64,000 bases of DNA from Roseiflexus sp. GTDB lineage: Bacteria; Chloroflexota; Chloroflexia; Chloroflexales; Roseiflexaceae. Position 1 is the first letter of the stretch, and every line of letters starts with the position of its first letter. The notes beneath the pieces are model-generated. The model saw only the letters and a program-made list of their open reading frames with translations. It ran no database searches and was not told the origin of the DNA. Position numbers and translations under genes: made by a program. Below are positions 52,499 through 60,229 of the stretch, one piece after another. The DNA lies in NCBI GenBank assembly GCA_025062325.1, contig JANXAL010000020.1, positions 25,142 through 89,141 of the forward strand, written 5' to 3'.

Positions 52499-53845
52499 CT
52501 ACGCCGCAAATGCCTGAATGAACGCCCCCATGCAGCGCATCGCCGTCCAGTAGTCATCCAGTCGAATGTTTTCATTCGGCGCGTGGATCAGCGATCCCTG
52601 GTACCCTGTACCGCACCCCGTCGTCATCGGCGTACCCACTGCTGTACAGACCGCATAGACCGGACCGGTGCCAGCCATCGTCGGGTAAATGACCGGCTCT
52701 TTGTGGTAGGTAGCGCGAATTGCCGTCGCCATCGCCCGAACAACGTGCGAGTCGGGGTCGGAGCGACCCGGCTTTTCGTGACCATATTCGATAATTGCGA
52801 TGTCATCAAAGCCGTTGGCATCAAGATGACGCCGCAGCGCCGCCACAATCTCCGCCGGATCCATATCGGGCACGAGACGGAAGTCAATTTTGGCGCGCGC
52901 CTCAGAGGGCAGCACTGTCTTCGAGCCTTCGCCAGTGTAACCGGAGACTAGCCCGCAGATGGTGCAGGTGGGATTGAAGAGGTGCGCTTTCAGACGCTCG
53001 ATGCCGCGCAACCCGCCGAGGAATTGCGGAATGCCGAAATCCGCCAGCAGCTCGTCGTCGTCGAGCGGAATGCGCTCCAGCGCCGCCAGATCCGCTTCTG
53101 ACGGCGGGCGCACCCGATCATAGAAGCCGGGGATCAGCACCCGCTCATCAGGCGCTTTGAGCGTTGCCAGCGCCCACGTGAGCCGCCACGCCGGGTTGGG
53201 AACCATCGTTGCATTCGCGGAGTGCAGGTCGTGCGATGCGCCGCGCACGACCAGCTCGACATAGCAGATGCCCTTAGCGCCGCACATGATCGTCGGTTGC
53301 TCGAGGGCATTCACGCCGCCGGTTTCCCACAAACACCCGTCGGCGCGCAACAGATCGGGATGGCTCCGACAGAACGCTTCGAGATTGACCGAACCAATCT
53401 CCTCTTCCCCTTCGATCAGAAAGTTGATGCGGCAGGGGAGAGCGCCATACGCCGCCATCCACGACTCGATTGCTTGAATGCGCAGCATCAGGTTGCCCTT
53501 GTTATCTGCAACGCCGCGCGCATATAGTTTGCCGTCGCGCAGCATTGGCTCGAACGGCGGCGAATGCCAGAGATCGAGCGGCTCCGGCGGTTGAACGTCG
53601 TAATGGTTGTAGATCAGGAGGGTGCGATCGCCGCTGCCGATGCTGGCGTATACTATTGGCGCAGCGCCAGGCAAACGAAAGACCTGCACCTGCGCACCCA
53701 ATCGTTCAAGGCGCAGCGCAACGAGCGCTGCCGTCTCCTCAATGCCAACTCCTTGCGCTGCGATCGACGGCTGGCGCAGCAGTGCGCAGAGTTCGTCGAA
53801 GTAGCGTCCCTTGTTCTCCTCAATGTGCGCGTCGAATGGGTTCAT
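52499..53845 (-). CDS. M20 family dipeptidase/metallopeptidase
   Basis: A 448-residue zinc peptidase of the M20 family (carnosinase/DapE/ArgE clan). Metal and catalytic blocks: LIYNHYDVQPPEPLDLW near residues 78-94 (first His and Asp), YARGVADNKGNLML near 112 (bridging Asp), INFLIEGEEEIGS near 140 (catalytic and ligand glutamates), CLWETGGVN near 170 and the late TGPVYAVCTA region. The dimerisation domain sits between about 195 and 310. It probably cleaves short peptides or N-acyl amino acids. I use the ATG at 53845; a frame nine codons longer is possible. It precedes the GT4 gene with a two-base gap. Confidence 0.9.
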   Translation of the reverse strand: MNPFDAHIEENKGRYFDELCALLRQPSIAAQGVGIEETAALVALRLERLGAQVQVFRLPGAAPIVYASIGSGDRTLLIYNHYDVQPPEPLDLWHSPPFEPMLRDGKLYARGVADNKGNLMLRIQAIESWMAAYGALPCRINFLIEGEEEIGSVNLEAFCRSHPDLLRADGCLWETGGVNALEQPTIMCGAKGICYVELVVRGASHDLHSANATMVPNPAWRLTWALATLKAPDERVLIPGFYDRVRPPSEADLAALERIPLDDDELLADFGIPQFLGGLRGIERLKAHLFNPTCTICGLVSGYTGEGSKTVLPSEARAKIDFRLVPDMDPAEIVAALRRHLDANGFDDIAIIEYGHEKPGRSDPDSHVVRAMATAIRATYHKEPVIYPTMAGTGPVYAVCTAVGTPMTTGCGTGYQGSLIHAPNENIRLDDYWTAMRCMGAFIQAFAA

Positions 53846-53994
53846 AGCATCGAGACCTTTCAGCTTACACACCGGCGTAAAGACCTTTCATTGAGCAGAG
53901 CGCCTGTCAGATTTGCGCGGCATGAGGTCTTAATCGCTCACACGAAGCCGCAAAAGCGCAAAGTCTCTCGGTCAGAGTTTTACTGATCATCCGT

Positions 53995-54000
53995 TATACT
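53995..54000 (+). promoter_or_regulatory. -10 box for PHP gene
   Basis: TATACT about 74 bases before the ATG at 54074; the ATGs at 54002 and 54005 would lie before or at the transcript start. Confidence 0.4.
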
Positions 54001-54073
54001 ATTGATGCATAGTGTACCACTGTTCCCGACACTCGCTTCTCAACGCTCGGCTCCCGGTTCTTGGTTCTCACTG

Positions 54074-55117
54074 ATGTACTACTACCCCGGCGCCATTCAT
54101 ATCCACACCCACTTCTCCGACGGCAGCGGCAGCGTCGAAGACGTGGCGCTCGCAGCGCGTGACGCGGGTCTGCGCTGGATCATTATCACTGATCACGATG
54201 ATCTTCAGGCGAAGCAGTACGAGGGCTGGCTGCACGATGTGCTGGTCATTGTCGGTCATGAGATTACGCCGCCGCGCAATCATTTCCTTGCGCTTGGCAT
54301 CGACCGCGTTATTGACAATCGCCTTCCGCCCCAGGAGTTTATCGATCAGGTGTATGCCGCTGGCGGCTTTGGCATTATTGCCCATCCCGACGAGCGAGTG
54401 AAAAATAGTTTCAAGGATATCTACCGCTGGGACGACTGGGGAGTCGATGGTCCGAGCAATCGCAACGGACGTACTGTCGGGATTGAACTGTGGAACCTGA
54501 TGAGCGACTGGGGGGAGCATCTGACCTCGCGCAACAAAGAGGCGATCTATTTCTTCCCGCGCCTTGGCATCAGCGGTCCGACGGCAGAGACGCTCGCCTG
54601 GTGGGATCGGCTGAACATGGCAGGGAAACGCACCTTTGGCATTGGCGGGGTCGATGCGCACGCATTTGTACGCCAGACGATCTGGGGACGAGTCGAAGTC
54701 TTTCCGTATCGCTGGATGTTTGGCACACTAACAAATTATGTCGTGTTGCCTGATCGCCTGCCGACGAATGCCGCTGCTGCAATAAGCGCTCTTCTCAACG
54801 CCCTCGCCGCCGGTCGTTCGTATTTTGTCAATCGACTCGACGGCGACTGTCCGACGCTTACGTTTCACGCAGCGCGCGGGACGGCCCGTTGGCATCCGGG
54901 CGACACCGCCGACCTGCGCGACGGTCCGCTCACCTTTGTCGCGGACGTCGGATGCGACGCACAGGTGCATCTGATCCACAATGGTCGCATTCTCGCACGC
55001 GGCGCGCGTCTGCTGCGTCATTCGGTGATGCTGCCCGGAGTCTACCGTTTGGAAGCGTATCGCCGGGGAATGCCATGGTTGTATGCCAACCCGGTGTATG
55101 TGGCAGGCACGAGGTAA
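54074..55117 (+). CDS. PHP-domain metal-dependent phosphoesterase
   Basis: A 347-residue protein of the PHP superfamily, which uses up to three metals for phosphoester hydrolysis. Motif I, HIHTHFSDGSG, is at residues 9-19; IITDHDDL is near 36, HEITPP near 65, FGIIAHPDE near 98, and GGVDAHAF near 195. The C-terminal 90 residues form a beta-sandwich-like module (VADVGCDAQVHLIHNGR). It resembles the histidinol phosphatase/DNA polymerase-associated PHP group, but the substrate is unknown. I start it at the ATG 54074, where similarity begins, not at 54002, which lies in the -10 region. Confidence 0.88.
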   Translation: MYYYPGAIHIHTHFSDGSGSVEDVALAARDAGLRWIIITDHDDLQAKQYEGWLHDVLVIVGHEITPPRNHFLALGIDRVIDNRLPPQEFIDQVYAAGGFGIIAHPDERVKNSFKDIYRWDDWGVDGPSNRNGRTVGIELWNLMSDWGEHLTSRNKEAIYFFPRLGISGPTAETLAWWDRLNMAGKRTFGIGGVDAHAFVRQTIWGRVEVFPYRWMFGTLTNYVVLPDRLPTNAAAAISALLNALAAGRSYFVNRLDGDCPTLTFHAARGTARWHPGDTADLRDGPLTFVADVGCDAQVHLIHNGRILARGARLLRHSVMLPGVYRLEAYRRGMPWLYANPVYVAGTR

Positions 55118-55583
55118 GAGGCGCGAGGCGAGAGGAGTTACAGATGGAGAGACGCGCCTGCGGCGCGCCCGCGCGCATAGACGGGATCCGGCAACGGTCG
55201 GGGCGCGCCGCAGGCGCTCCCCTTTGCAAGGGGAGATTTTTCCAGCAAACCCTCGTGCTGAATCGCCCGTGTGATGCATTAGGACGCCCCAACTCCCCCT
55301 TCTCCCTTTGTGGTAGAAGGAGCCTCACAAGGGTAGATTTTTTGGCAAGCTCTTCCGTTGCATCGCCCGTTTCAGGCAACCGGATGCCCCAACTCCCCCT
55401 TCTCCCCTTGTGGGAGATGGGGGCTGGGGGGATGTGGGGAAAACGGGCATCAAGACGCGGAACACATCCATCGCCCCCGAAAACGCTCCAATTGTGAGGT
55501 AGGGGTGACGAAAGGCGCCCAATCTCAGTTGTACGTTTTTCTCCGTTGTTGAGCGCGTCAATAGGATTGGACCATCTATCGTT
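55118..55583. repeat. Repeat-rich region with two copies of ~120-bp dispersed repeat
   Basis: Copies at about 55230-55330 and 55345-55470 share the ATCGCCCGT, CCCCAACTCCCCCTTCTCCC and GGGGAAA blocks with 16010-16130. Several open frames here arise only from the repeat, and no gene is supported. Confidence 0.7.
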
Positions 55584-56250
55584 TTGGGAGCGGCATGGAC
55601 TCTGACGTCGACCATGCACGTTCTGATACCCTGCCTGGAGGGAGTGGGACAGAAGTCGCTCCTCCTTGTGACCGGCTCGATTGCGCTCTATAGCATGCTA
55701 GCATATCGCCTGATGCTCACCGTCATTCTGGCCTGCAAAATTTGGGCGGAATGCGCAGACTGCCTGACTGCTGGATGCATTCCTGCCTAGCGTGCTGGCA
55801 ATGCTTGTCATTCCCACATTTCCGCTGCTACTCCGGTGAGCTAGCGAAGGAAGCACAATGCTGCTCGATATCCACGACTCAGCCGAGCATAGGAACGTAG
55901 CTGCATCAGAGCAAGCGTTGGTTTGCATTGGCGCAGCGCTAGCCGCGCTAGCGCTCTACCGGCACAACGGCGCACCGACAGCGCTCCTGATTCTGCCCGC
56001 TTTTCCGCCCGTCAGACGACGGGCGCACCAGCGACAGATTGTAATCATCGGCAGCATTACGCTGGCGCTGGCACTGCCGGTGAAGGCGGCGCTTTTCTGC
56101 GTGACAGCAATCGCCATCCGACATCGGTCGTGGCGTACGGCAGGACTAGCACTGTCGGTTGCAGCTCAGTCAATGGCATGGATGATGCTGCTTACAGTGC
56201 AGGATGTTTGGTTTCAGTATCCGGTCTATGTGGTAAGCCTGCCGACATGA
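55584..56250 (+). pseudogene. Decayed membrane-protein gene (possible)
   Basis: Three short frames in different phases join into what looks like one broken membrane protein. First is KSLLLVTGSIALYSMLAYRL (55650-55710). Then, in another frame, LDAFLPSVLAMLVIPTFPLL (about 55772-55840). Then a frame from 55858 with two long hydrophobic stretches (ALVCIGAALAALALY; QIVIIGSITLALALPVKAALF). At least one frameshift and one stop would be needed to restore it. I do not know the family. The last frame alone (130 residues, 55858-56250) could still be expressed, but its base composition and lack of a ribosome binding site make that doubtful. Confidence 0.35.
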
Positions 56251-56451
56251 GGGTCGCTTTTCGTTCCCTCAATAAGTCATTCTCTAGAGTTCGGAAATGA
56301 AAAGCGACTTCACGCGGACGCCGGGCGCAGCAAACATATTCCGCTATCCGCCCGTCTGTTCGGCGTCCAAAGTCGCAAGCGACGGTCGCGAAGCCCGCCT
56401 GCGCGGGCTAGATCCGGCAATACCCGATTATTTCTCAAACTCTATAGCATT

Positions 56452-56512
56452 ACGCTCCTGGCGTAGTTGCGGGAGGGTATCTTGCCCCAGAACCCCCGTC
56501 CGCCAGGAGCGT
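56452..56512. repeat. Inverted repeat beyond purC
   Basis: ACGCTCCTGGCG (56452-56463) and CGCCAGGAGCGT (56501-56512), 12 bp with a 37-base spacer, eight bases past the purC stop. It may end the purC transcript or mark an old insertion. Confidence 0.55.
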
Positions 56513-56520
56513 GACGCCCC

Positions 56521-57270
56521 TCACCGGTTGACCCATGCATCGGTGCGTCGGGCGACCTCTTCGTACAGCCGACGCACATGTTCTAAGCCCTCTTCGGTGA
56601 CGACCGGCATATTGCGGTACACCTGCTTATCGAGCATGCGCTCTTTCACCCCGCCGGGCCAGATGCGCCACGAGTCGTTGTCGATCACGTCGGCGACTAC
56701 CAGCGCGCCTGAGGCGTCGCGCCCGAACTCGATCTTCAGATCGCACAGCACAACATCCTGTGCTGCCCAGGCTTCTTCGATCAGCAGAAAGACACGCCGC
56801 GACTCGGACGCCATCTGTTCCACCTCGTCGGCGCTGGCAATCCTCTGAGCGATGATCTCCTCCGGCGTGATCTGCGGGTCATGCCGCGCATCGTCTTTCA
56901 GGAAGAACTCGAGCAGCGGCGGATCGAACCGGGTTCCTTCAGCGACATCAGGATGCCGCCGGATGTACGAGCCGGTGGCGATTCGCCGATTTACCACTTC
57001 GAGCGGGATCATGGCGCACCGCCGCACGATCATGACCGTCGGCTCAGGCGCAGCAACAAAATGGGTGGCGACGCCAGCGTGGTTGAGCATGGTGAATACA
57101 TTGGCAGTCGTGCGCCCACTCAATGCTCCTTTGCCAGGGATGATGTGACGCCGCGCTCCATCGCCAGCGCTGATCCCGTCCTTATGAATGATGATCGCCA
57201 GGGTCGGATCGTTGGGATGGGCATAGACGATCTTAGTCTTGCCTTCGGCAAGTTTCTCTCCCAGGTTCAT
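56521..57270 (-). CDS. purC: Phosphoribosylaminoimidazole-succinocarboxamide synthase
   Basis: Joins aspartate to CAIR, ATP-dependent, to give SAICAR in purine synthesis. The 249 residues show the typical opening KLAEGKTKIVYAHPNDP, LSGRTTANVFTML near 50, VVNRRIATGSYIRRHP near 92, the PELEFFLKDDARHDPQI-like block (LLEFFLKDDARHDP, near 120) and KIEFGRDASGALVVADVID with NDSWRIWP near 195. Its start overlaps the stop of the Uma2-coiled-coil gene by four bases (ATGA). With purM 0.9 kb upstream on the same strand it forms a small purine operon interrupted by that Uma2 gene. Confidence 0.96.
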   Translation of the reverse strand: MNLGEKLAEGKTKIVYAHPNDPTLAIIIHKDGISAGDGARRHIIPGKGALSGRTTANVFTMLNHAGVATHFVAAPEPTVMIVRRCAMIPLEVVNRRIATGSYIRRHPDVAEGTRFDPPLLEFFLKDDARHDPQITPEEIIAQRIASADEVEQMASESRRVFLLIEEAWAAQDVVLCDLKIEFGRDASGALVVADVIDNDSWRIWPGGVKERMLDKQVYRNMPVVTEEGLEHVRRLYEEVARRTDAWVNR

Positions 57271-58118
57271 TGGTCGCTCCTTTCGCGCAGACGCGCCAGT
57301 TCCGCCTCCAGCGCTGCAACGCGCGCCGCCAGTTCTTCGGCGCGTTGCCGCTCCGCTTCGGCGCGTTGTCGCTCCGCTTCGGCGCGCGCCGCCAGTTCTT
57401 CAGCGCGTTGCCGCTCTGCCTCCGCGCGTTGCCGCTCTGCCTCCGCGCGTTGTCGCTCCGCCTCTTCTGGCAACAGCACGAGCGTCCCATCGGGATGGAA
57501 CAGACGGGGCCAGGTGTGCTCTTCGCCCATGTAGACGCCGCGCCAGGGACCGATCCAGAAGCCAAGTTGCTCACTCCACAAACGCCCATGCTCGTTGGGC
57601 GTCAGCGGGTGGTAACGCATATCCGGTCCTAGCCGCCAGCCGAGCAACCGCTCGACATCGGGAGCGATGCAGAAATATTCCGGGGTTCGGAATCGCTGCT
57701 CGTAAAGATCCTTCTTCGAACCCAGATCGAATCGCTCCGTGCTCGGCGACAACAGTTCGATGATCACATCCGGGTATTTCCCATCCTCGTCCCAGATCGC
57801 CCAGTAGAGACGCGGCTTCGTGCCATCCACTCCTTTGACGAAATACATGTCTGGTCCGCGATACTCGTCGTTGCGGATCTGCTTCCAGCTATAGTAGACG
57901 AACGTGTTAATGCCGATGTAGTAGTCGGTCATGACCCCGCCATGCGCTGCGACGTAGGCGGCTTTGAGGATCATGGCGCTCTGCACGTGCCACGGTGACT
58001 CCATACGCTCTCCATCGTCGTATGGCAGGTCGCCAGGCGGCGGCGAGAGCAGCACCCCCCATGGCAGCCGCGTCGCTTCAGAAAGCGCCGCCGGATCGGT
58101 TACTGTCGAAGCGCTCAT
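57267..58118 (-). CDS. Uma2 family endonuclease with C-terminal coiled coil
   Basis: A 283-residue Uma2 protein. The nuclease-like core covers about residues 14-215: NDEYRGPDMYFVKG near 84, YPDVIIELLSPSTERFDLGSKKDLYEQR near 116-143 (Glu and Lys core), EYFCIAPDVERLLGWRL near 147. From about 221 to 280 it has a highly charged heptad tail built of EAERQRA units (seven or more copies) ending in LAARVAALEAELARLRE, a predicted coiled coil. It lies between purM and purC and shares an ATGA overlap with purC, so it is co-translated with it. Whether it has any part in purine synthesis is unknown. Confidence 0.87.
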   Translation of the reverse strand: MSASTVTDPAALSEATRLPWGVLLSPPPGDLPYDDGERMESPWHVQSAMILKAAYVAAHGGVMTDYYIGINTFVYYSWKQIRNDEYRGPDMYFVKGVDGTKPRLYWAIWDEDGKYPDVIIELLSPSTERFDLGSKKDLYEQRFRTPEYFCIAPDVERLLGWRLGPDMRYHPLTPNEHGRLWSEQLGFWIGPWRGVYMGEEHTWPRLFHPDGTLVLLPEEAERQRAEAERQRAEAERQRAEELAARAEAERQRAEAERQRAEELAARVAALEAELARLRERSDQ

Positions 58119-58193
58119 ACCTGTCACCCCTGTACCTGCCAGTTCTACACGAAGAGGGGTAGCGTGCTTACGGCAGGATGTCAAACGTATGTT

Positions 58194-59219
58194 CTATTCG
58201 ATCAGACGGACTCCTTCGCCCCTGACTACCTCGCCGACCTGCCGCGCTTCGGGCACGGTGCGCAACGCGGCGTCAGCAACGTCGGGCGGAACGATCACCA
58301 GCATGCCGAGACCCATGTTCAGCGTGCGATAGGCTTCGTACTCATCGAGACCGGCGGCATACACAACGAGTGCGCAGATCGGCGGGATGTCCCACGTGCC
58401 GCGCCGGATGACTGCGCCGCATCCTTCTGGCAACACCCGCGGCAGGTTTTCGTACACGCCGCCGCCGGTGATGTGCGCCAGCGCATGCACCGGTACGCCT
58501 GCCGCCTCAAACTGCTCGAATGCGGGCAGGTAAGACTGGTGCGGTTCGAGCAGCGCTTCGCCAATGCTCCTGCCGCCTAATTCGGCAGGGGTGGCGTCAT
58601 AGCCGTAGGCGCTGCCCGGTCCAAGCGCTCGCCGCGCCAGCGAATAGCCGTTGGTGTGCAATCCGCTCGACGGCAGCGCCAGGATCACGTCACCGACCGC
58701 GACGTTCCGCGGCAGCATCCGTTCGCGCTGCACTACACCGACAATCGTTCCTGCCAGTTCAAAGGCGTCATCGCGGTACACATCAGGCATTTGCGCCGTT
58801 TCGCCGCCGAGCAGAACACACCCCGCCTCGCGACACGCAGCGGCGACGCTCGCCACTAGCGTTGCAGCGCGCTGCGGATCGAGCCGGTTGACTGCCAGAT
58901 AATCGAGCAGGAACAGCGGTCGTGCGCCCTGCACCAGAATATCATTCACACAATGGTTGACTAAGTCGTAGCCGAGCGTCTCGTAGCGACCGAGCGCTGA
59001 TGCGACCAGCGTTTTAGTGCCGACGCTGTCGGTGGAGGCAACCAGCACAGCCTCGCCGATCTCTCCGCCTAGTGCCACGCGCAGGTCGAAGCATCCGCCA
59101 AAGGCGCCGATACCCGCCAGCACCGCCGGGGAATAGGTCGCGCGAACGGCCTCCGCCATCAACTGTCTGGCGCGCGCAGCAGCATCGATATCAACGCCAG
59201 CATCGCGGTATGTGGTCAT
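58194..59219 (-). CDS. purM: Phosphoribosylformylglycinamidine cyclo-ligase
   Basis: Closes the imidazole ring of FGAM to AIR using ATP. The 341-residue protein shows TYRDAGVDIDAAARA at the start, LVASTDSVGTKTLVASALG near 58, GYDLVNHCVNDILVQGARPL near 81-100, GCVLLGGETAQMPDVY near 132 and LALPSSGLHTNGYSLARRAL near 170, and HALAHITGGGVYENLPRVLP near 240. The ATG at 59219 follows GATGGAGCGGCGGC. The longer frame upstream covers the promoter region. Purine synthesis continues with purC downstream; the other purine genes are outside the window. Confidence 0.96.
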   Translation of the reverse strand: MTTYRDAGVDIDAAARARQLMAEAVRATYSPAVLAGIGAFGGCFDLRVALGGEIGEAVLVASTDSVGTKTLVASALGRYETLGYDLVNHCVNDILVQGARPLFLLDYLAVNRLDPQRAATLVASVAAACREAGCVLLGGETAQMPDVYRDDAFELAGTIVGVVQRERMLPRNVAVGDVILALPSSGLHTNGYSLARRALGPGSAYGYDATPAELGGRSIGEALLEPHQSYLPAFEQFEAAGVPVHALAHITGGGVYENLPRVLPEGCGAVIRRGTWDIPPICALVVYAAGLDEYEAYRTLNMGLGMLVIVPPDVADAALRTVPEARQVGEVVRGEGVRLIE

Positions 59220-59287
59220 GCCGCCGCTCCATCGCAATGATCGATCCCTCCTTATCTTACCACGAACACGCCTTCTCCGACGCCGTG

Positions 59288-59296
59288 TGCTATACT
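59288..59296 (+). promoter_or_regulatory. Extended -10 promoter for bactofilin-like gene
   Basis: TGC-TATACT (59288-59296), 35 bases before the ATG at 59331; no good -35 is seen. Confidence 0.6.
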
Positions 59297-59330
59297 GTTC
59301 GCGTCTTGTGCAGCGCCATGGAGGTGTGGC

Positions 59331-59972
59331 ATGGCATCGAACCACCGTCCCGGATGGCTCGACCGGTTGTTGCGGATCGAGCGTTCGGAGTCACGTGATA
59401 CCATCGAGGCAGACGTTGTTGAACTGAGTAATGTGTCAGCAGGCGCGGTCGAGGCGCAGAAGGCGACGTTGTCTCGCGCGTTTGCACGTTCAGTAACGGC
59501 GCAGGATGATGTGTCAATGACGTTCAGCGCCGCGCTGGCGGTACAGGCTGGCGGTGATGTGAACATGACCGGCAGCGCCGCAACGGCGCTCATAGCGGGG
59601 CGTGATGTTCGTCTGAACGGTGCATCCGCCGGATTCGTGGCAGCGCGCGAAGCACGCATGGAGTCGGGCAGGGTCGGGGTGCTGCTGGCAGGGTCGGCGG
59701 AGCTTGGCAATCAGACGCATGTGCTGATCACCGGGCGCAATGCGCTGCTGCTGGGTGCGGCATTCGGCATCTTCTTCCCGCTGGTTGCCTACCTGCTGCG
59801 CCGTTTCGCGCCGCCGCAGGAACAGACGCCGCGCCCCTGGTATGCGCGCGCCGGTCGCTGGGCGCTCCGCCAGACGATGGTGCTGGGAGGCGTCGGATTG
59901 CTTGGGTGGGTTGCCTATCGTTCGCTCCGCCAGCGGGTGATGCGCCTGCTGCCCGGTCTCGCTGGTCGGTGA
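59331..59972 (+). CDS. Membrane protein with beta-helix-like repeats (unknown)
   Basis: The 213-residue protein has residues 25-130 made of short, loosely repeated beta strands: SVTAQDDVSMTFSAALAVQA, GGDVNMTGSAATALIAGRDV, RLNGASAGFVAAREARMESG. This spacing of six-residue strands with small side chains suggests a right-handed beta-helix of the bactofilin or polymer-forming type, though I do not assign a family. The C-terminal half has a membrane helix (LLLGAAFGIFFPLVAYLL, near 141-158) and a second (MVLGGVGLLGWVAY, near 184-197). It is expected to sit on the membrane with the repeat domain in the cytoplasm or outside. GGAGGTGTGGC precedes the ATG. Confidence 0.7.
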   Translation: MASNHRPGWLDRLLRIERSESRDTIEADVVELSNVSAGAVEAQKATLSRAFARSVTAQDDVSMTFSAALAVQAGGDVNMTGSAATALIAGRDVRLNGASAGFVAAREARMESGRVGVLLAGSAELGNQTHVLITGRNALLLGAAFGIFFPLVAYLLRRFAPPQEQTPRPWYARAGRWALRQTMVLGGVGLLGWVAYRSLRQRVMRLLPGLAGR

Positions 59973-60109
59973 TGAAACAGACGCTGTATATGCGCCTGAT
60001 CTGCGCCGATCCGCCGCTATGCGAGGAGCAGTCGCTTGAATTTCGGTCTGCAAGGACCGTGGTGACAATCTGACGCCAGGCGTTGCGCTGCTGGATGGCG
60101 CGTTGCTGT

Positions 60110-60160
60110 TTTCCTTTTTACAAATCCGTGTGAATCCGCCGTGTCCGTGTTCATCCGCGT
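60110..60160. repeat. Dispersed ATCCGTGTGAATCCG repeat
   Basis: Copy of the CACACGGATG family (33187-33400), here in the complementary orientation, in the gap between the beta-helix-like gene and hypF. Confidence 0.5.
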
Positions 60161-60229
60161 CCTATTCATGATGTCAGTCGAGTGATGAGACGACCAGGAA
60201 CACGCACACCGCAATGGTCCTCGCCGTCT

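Noticed and set aside
54930..55619. 229-codon reverse-strand frame after the PHP gene
   Set aside because: It is created by the 120-bp dispersed repeat, and similar false frames occur at the 16-kb copy.
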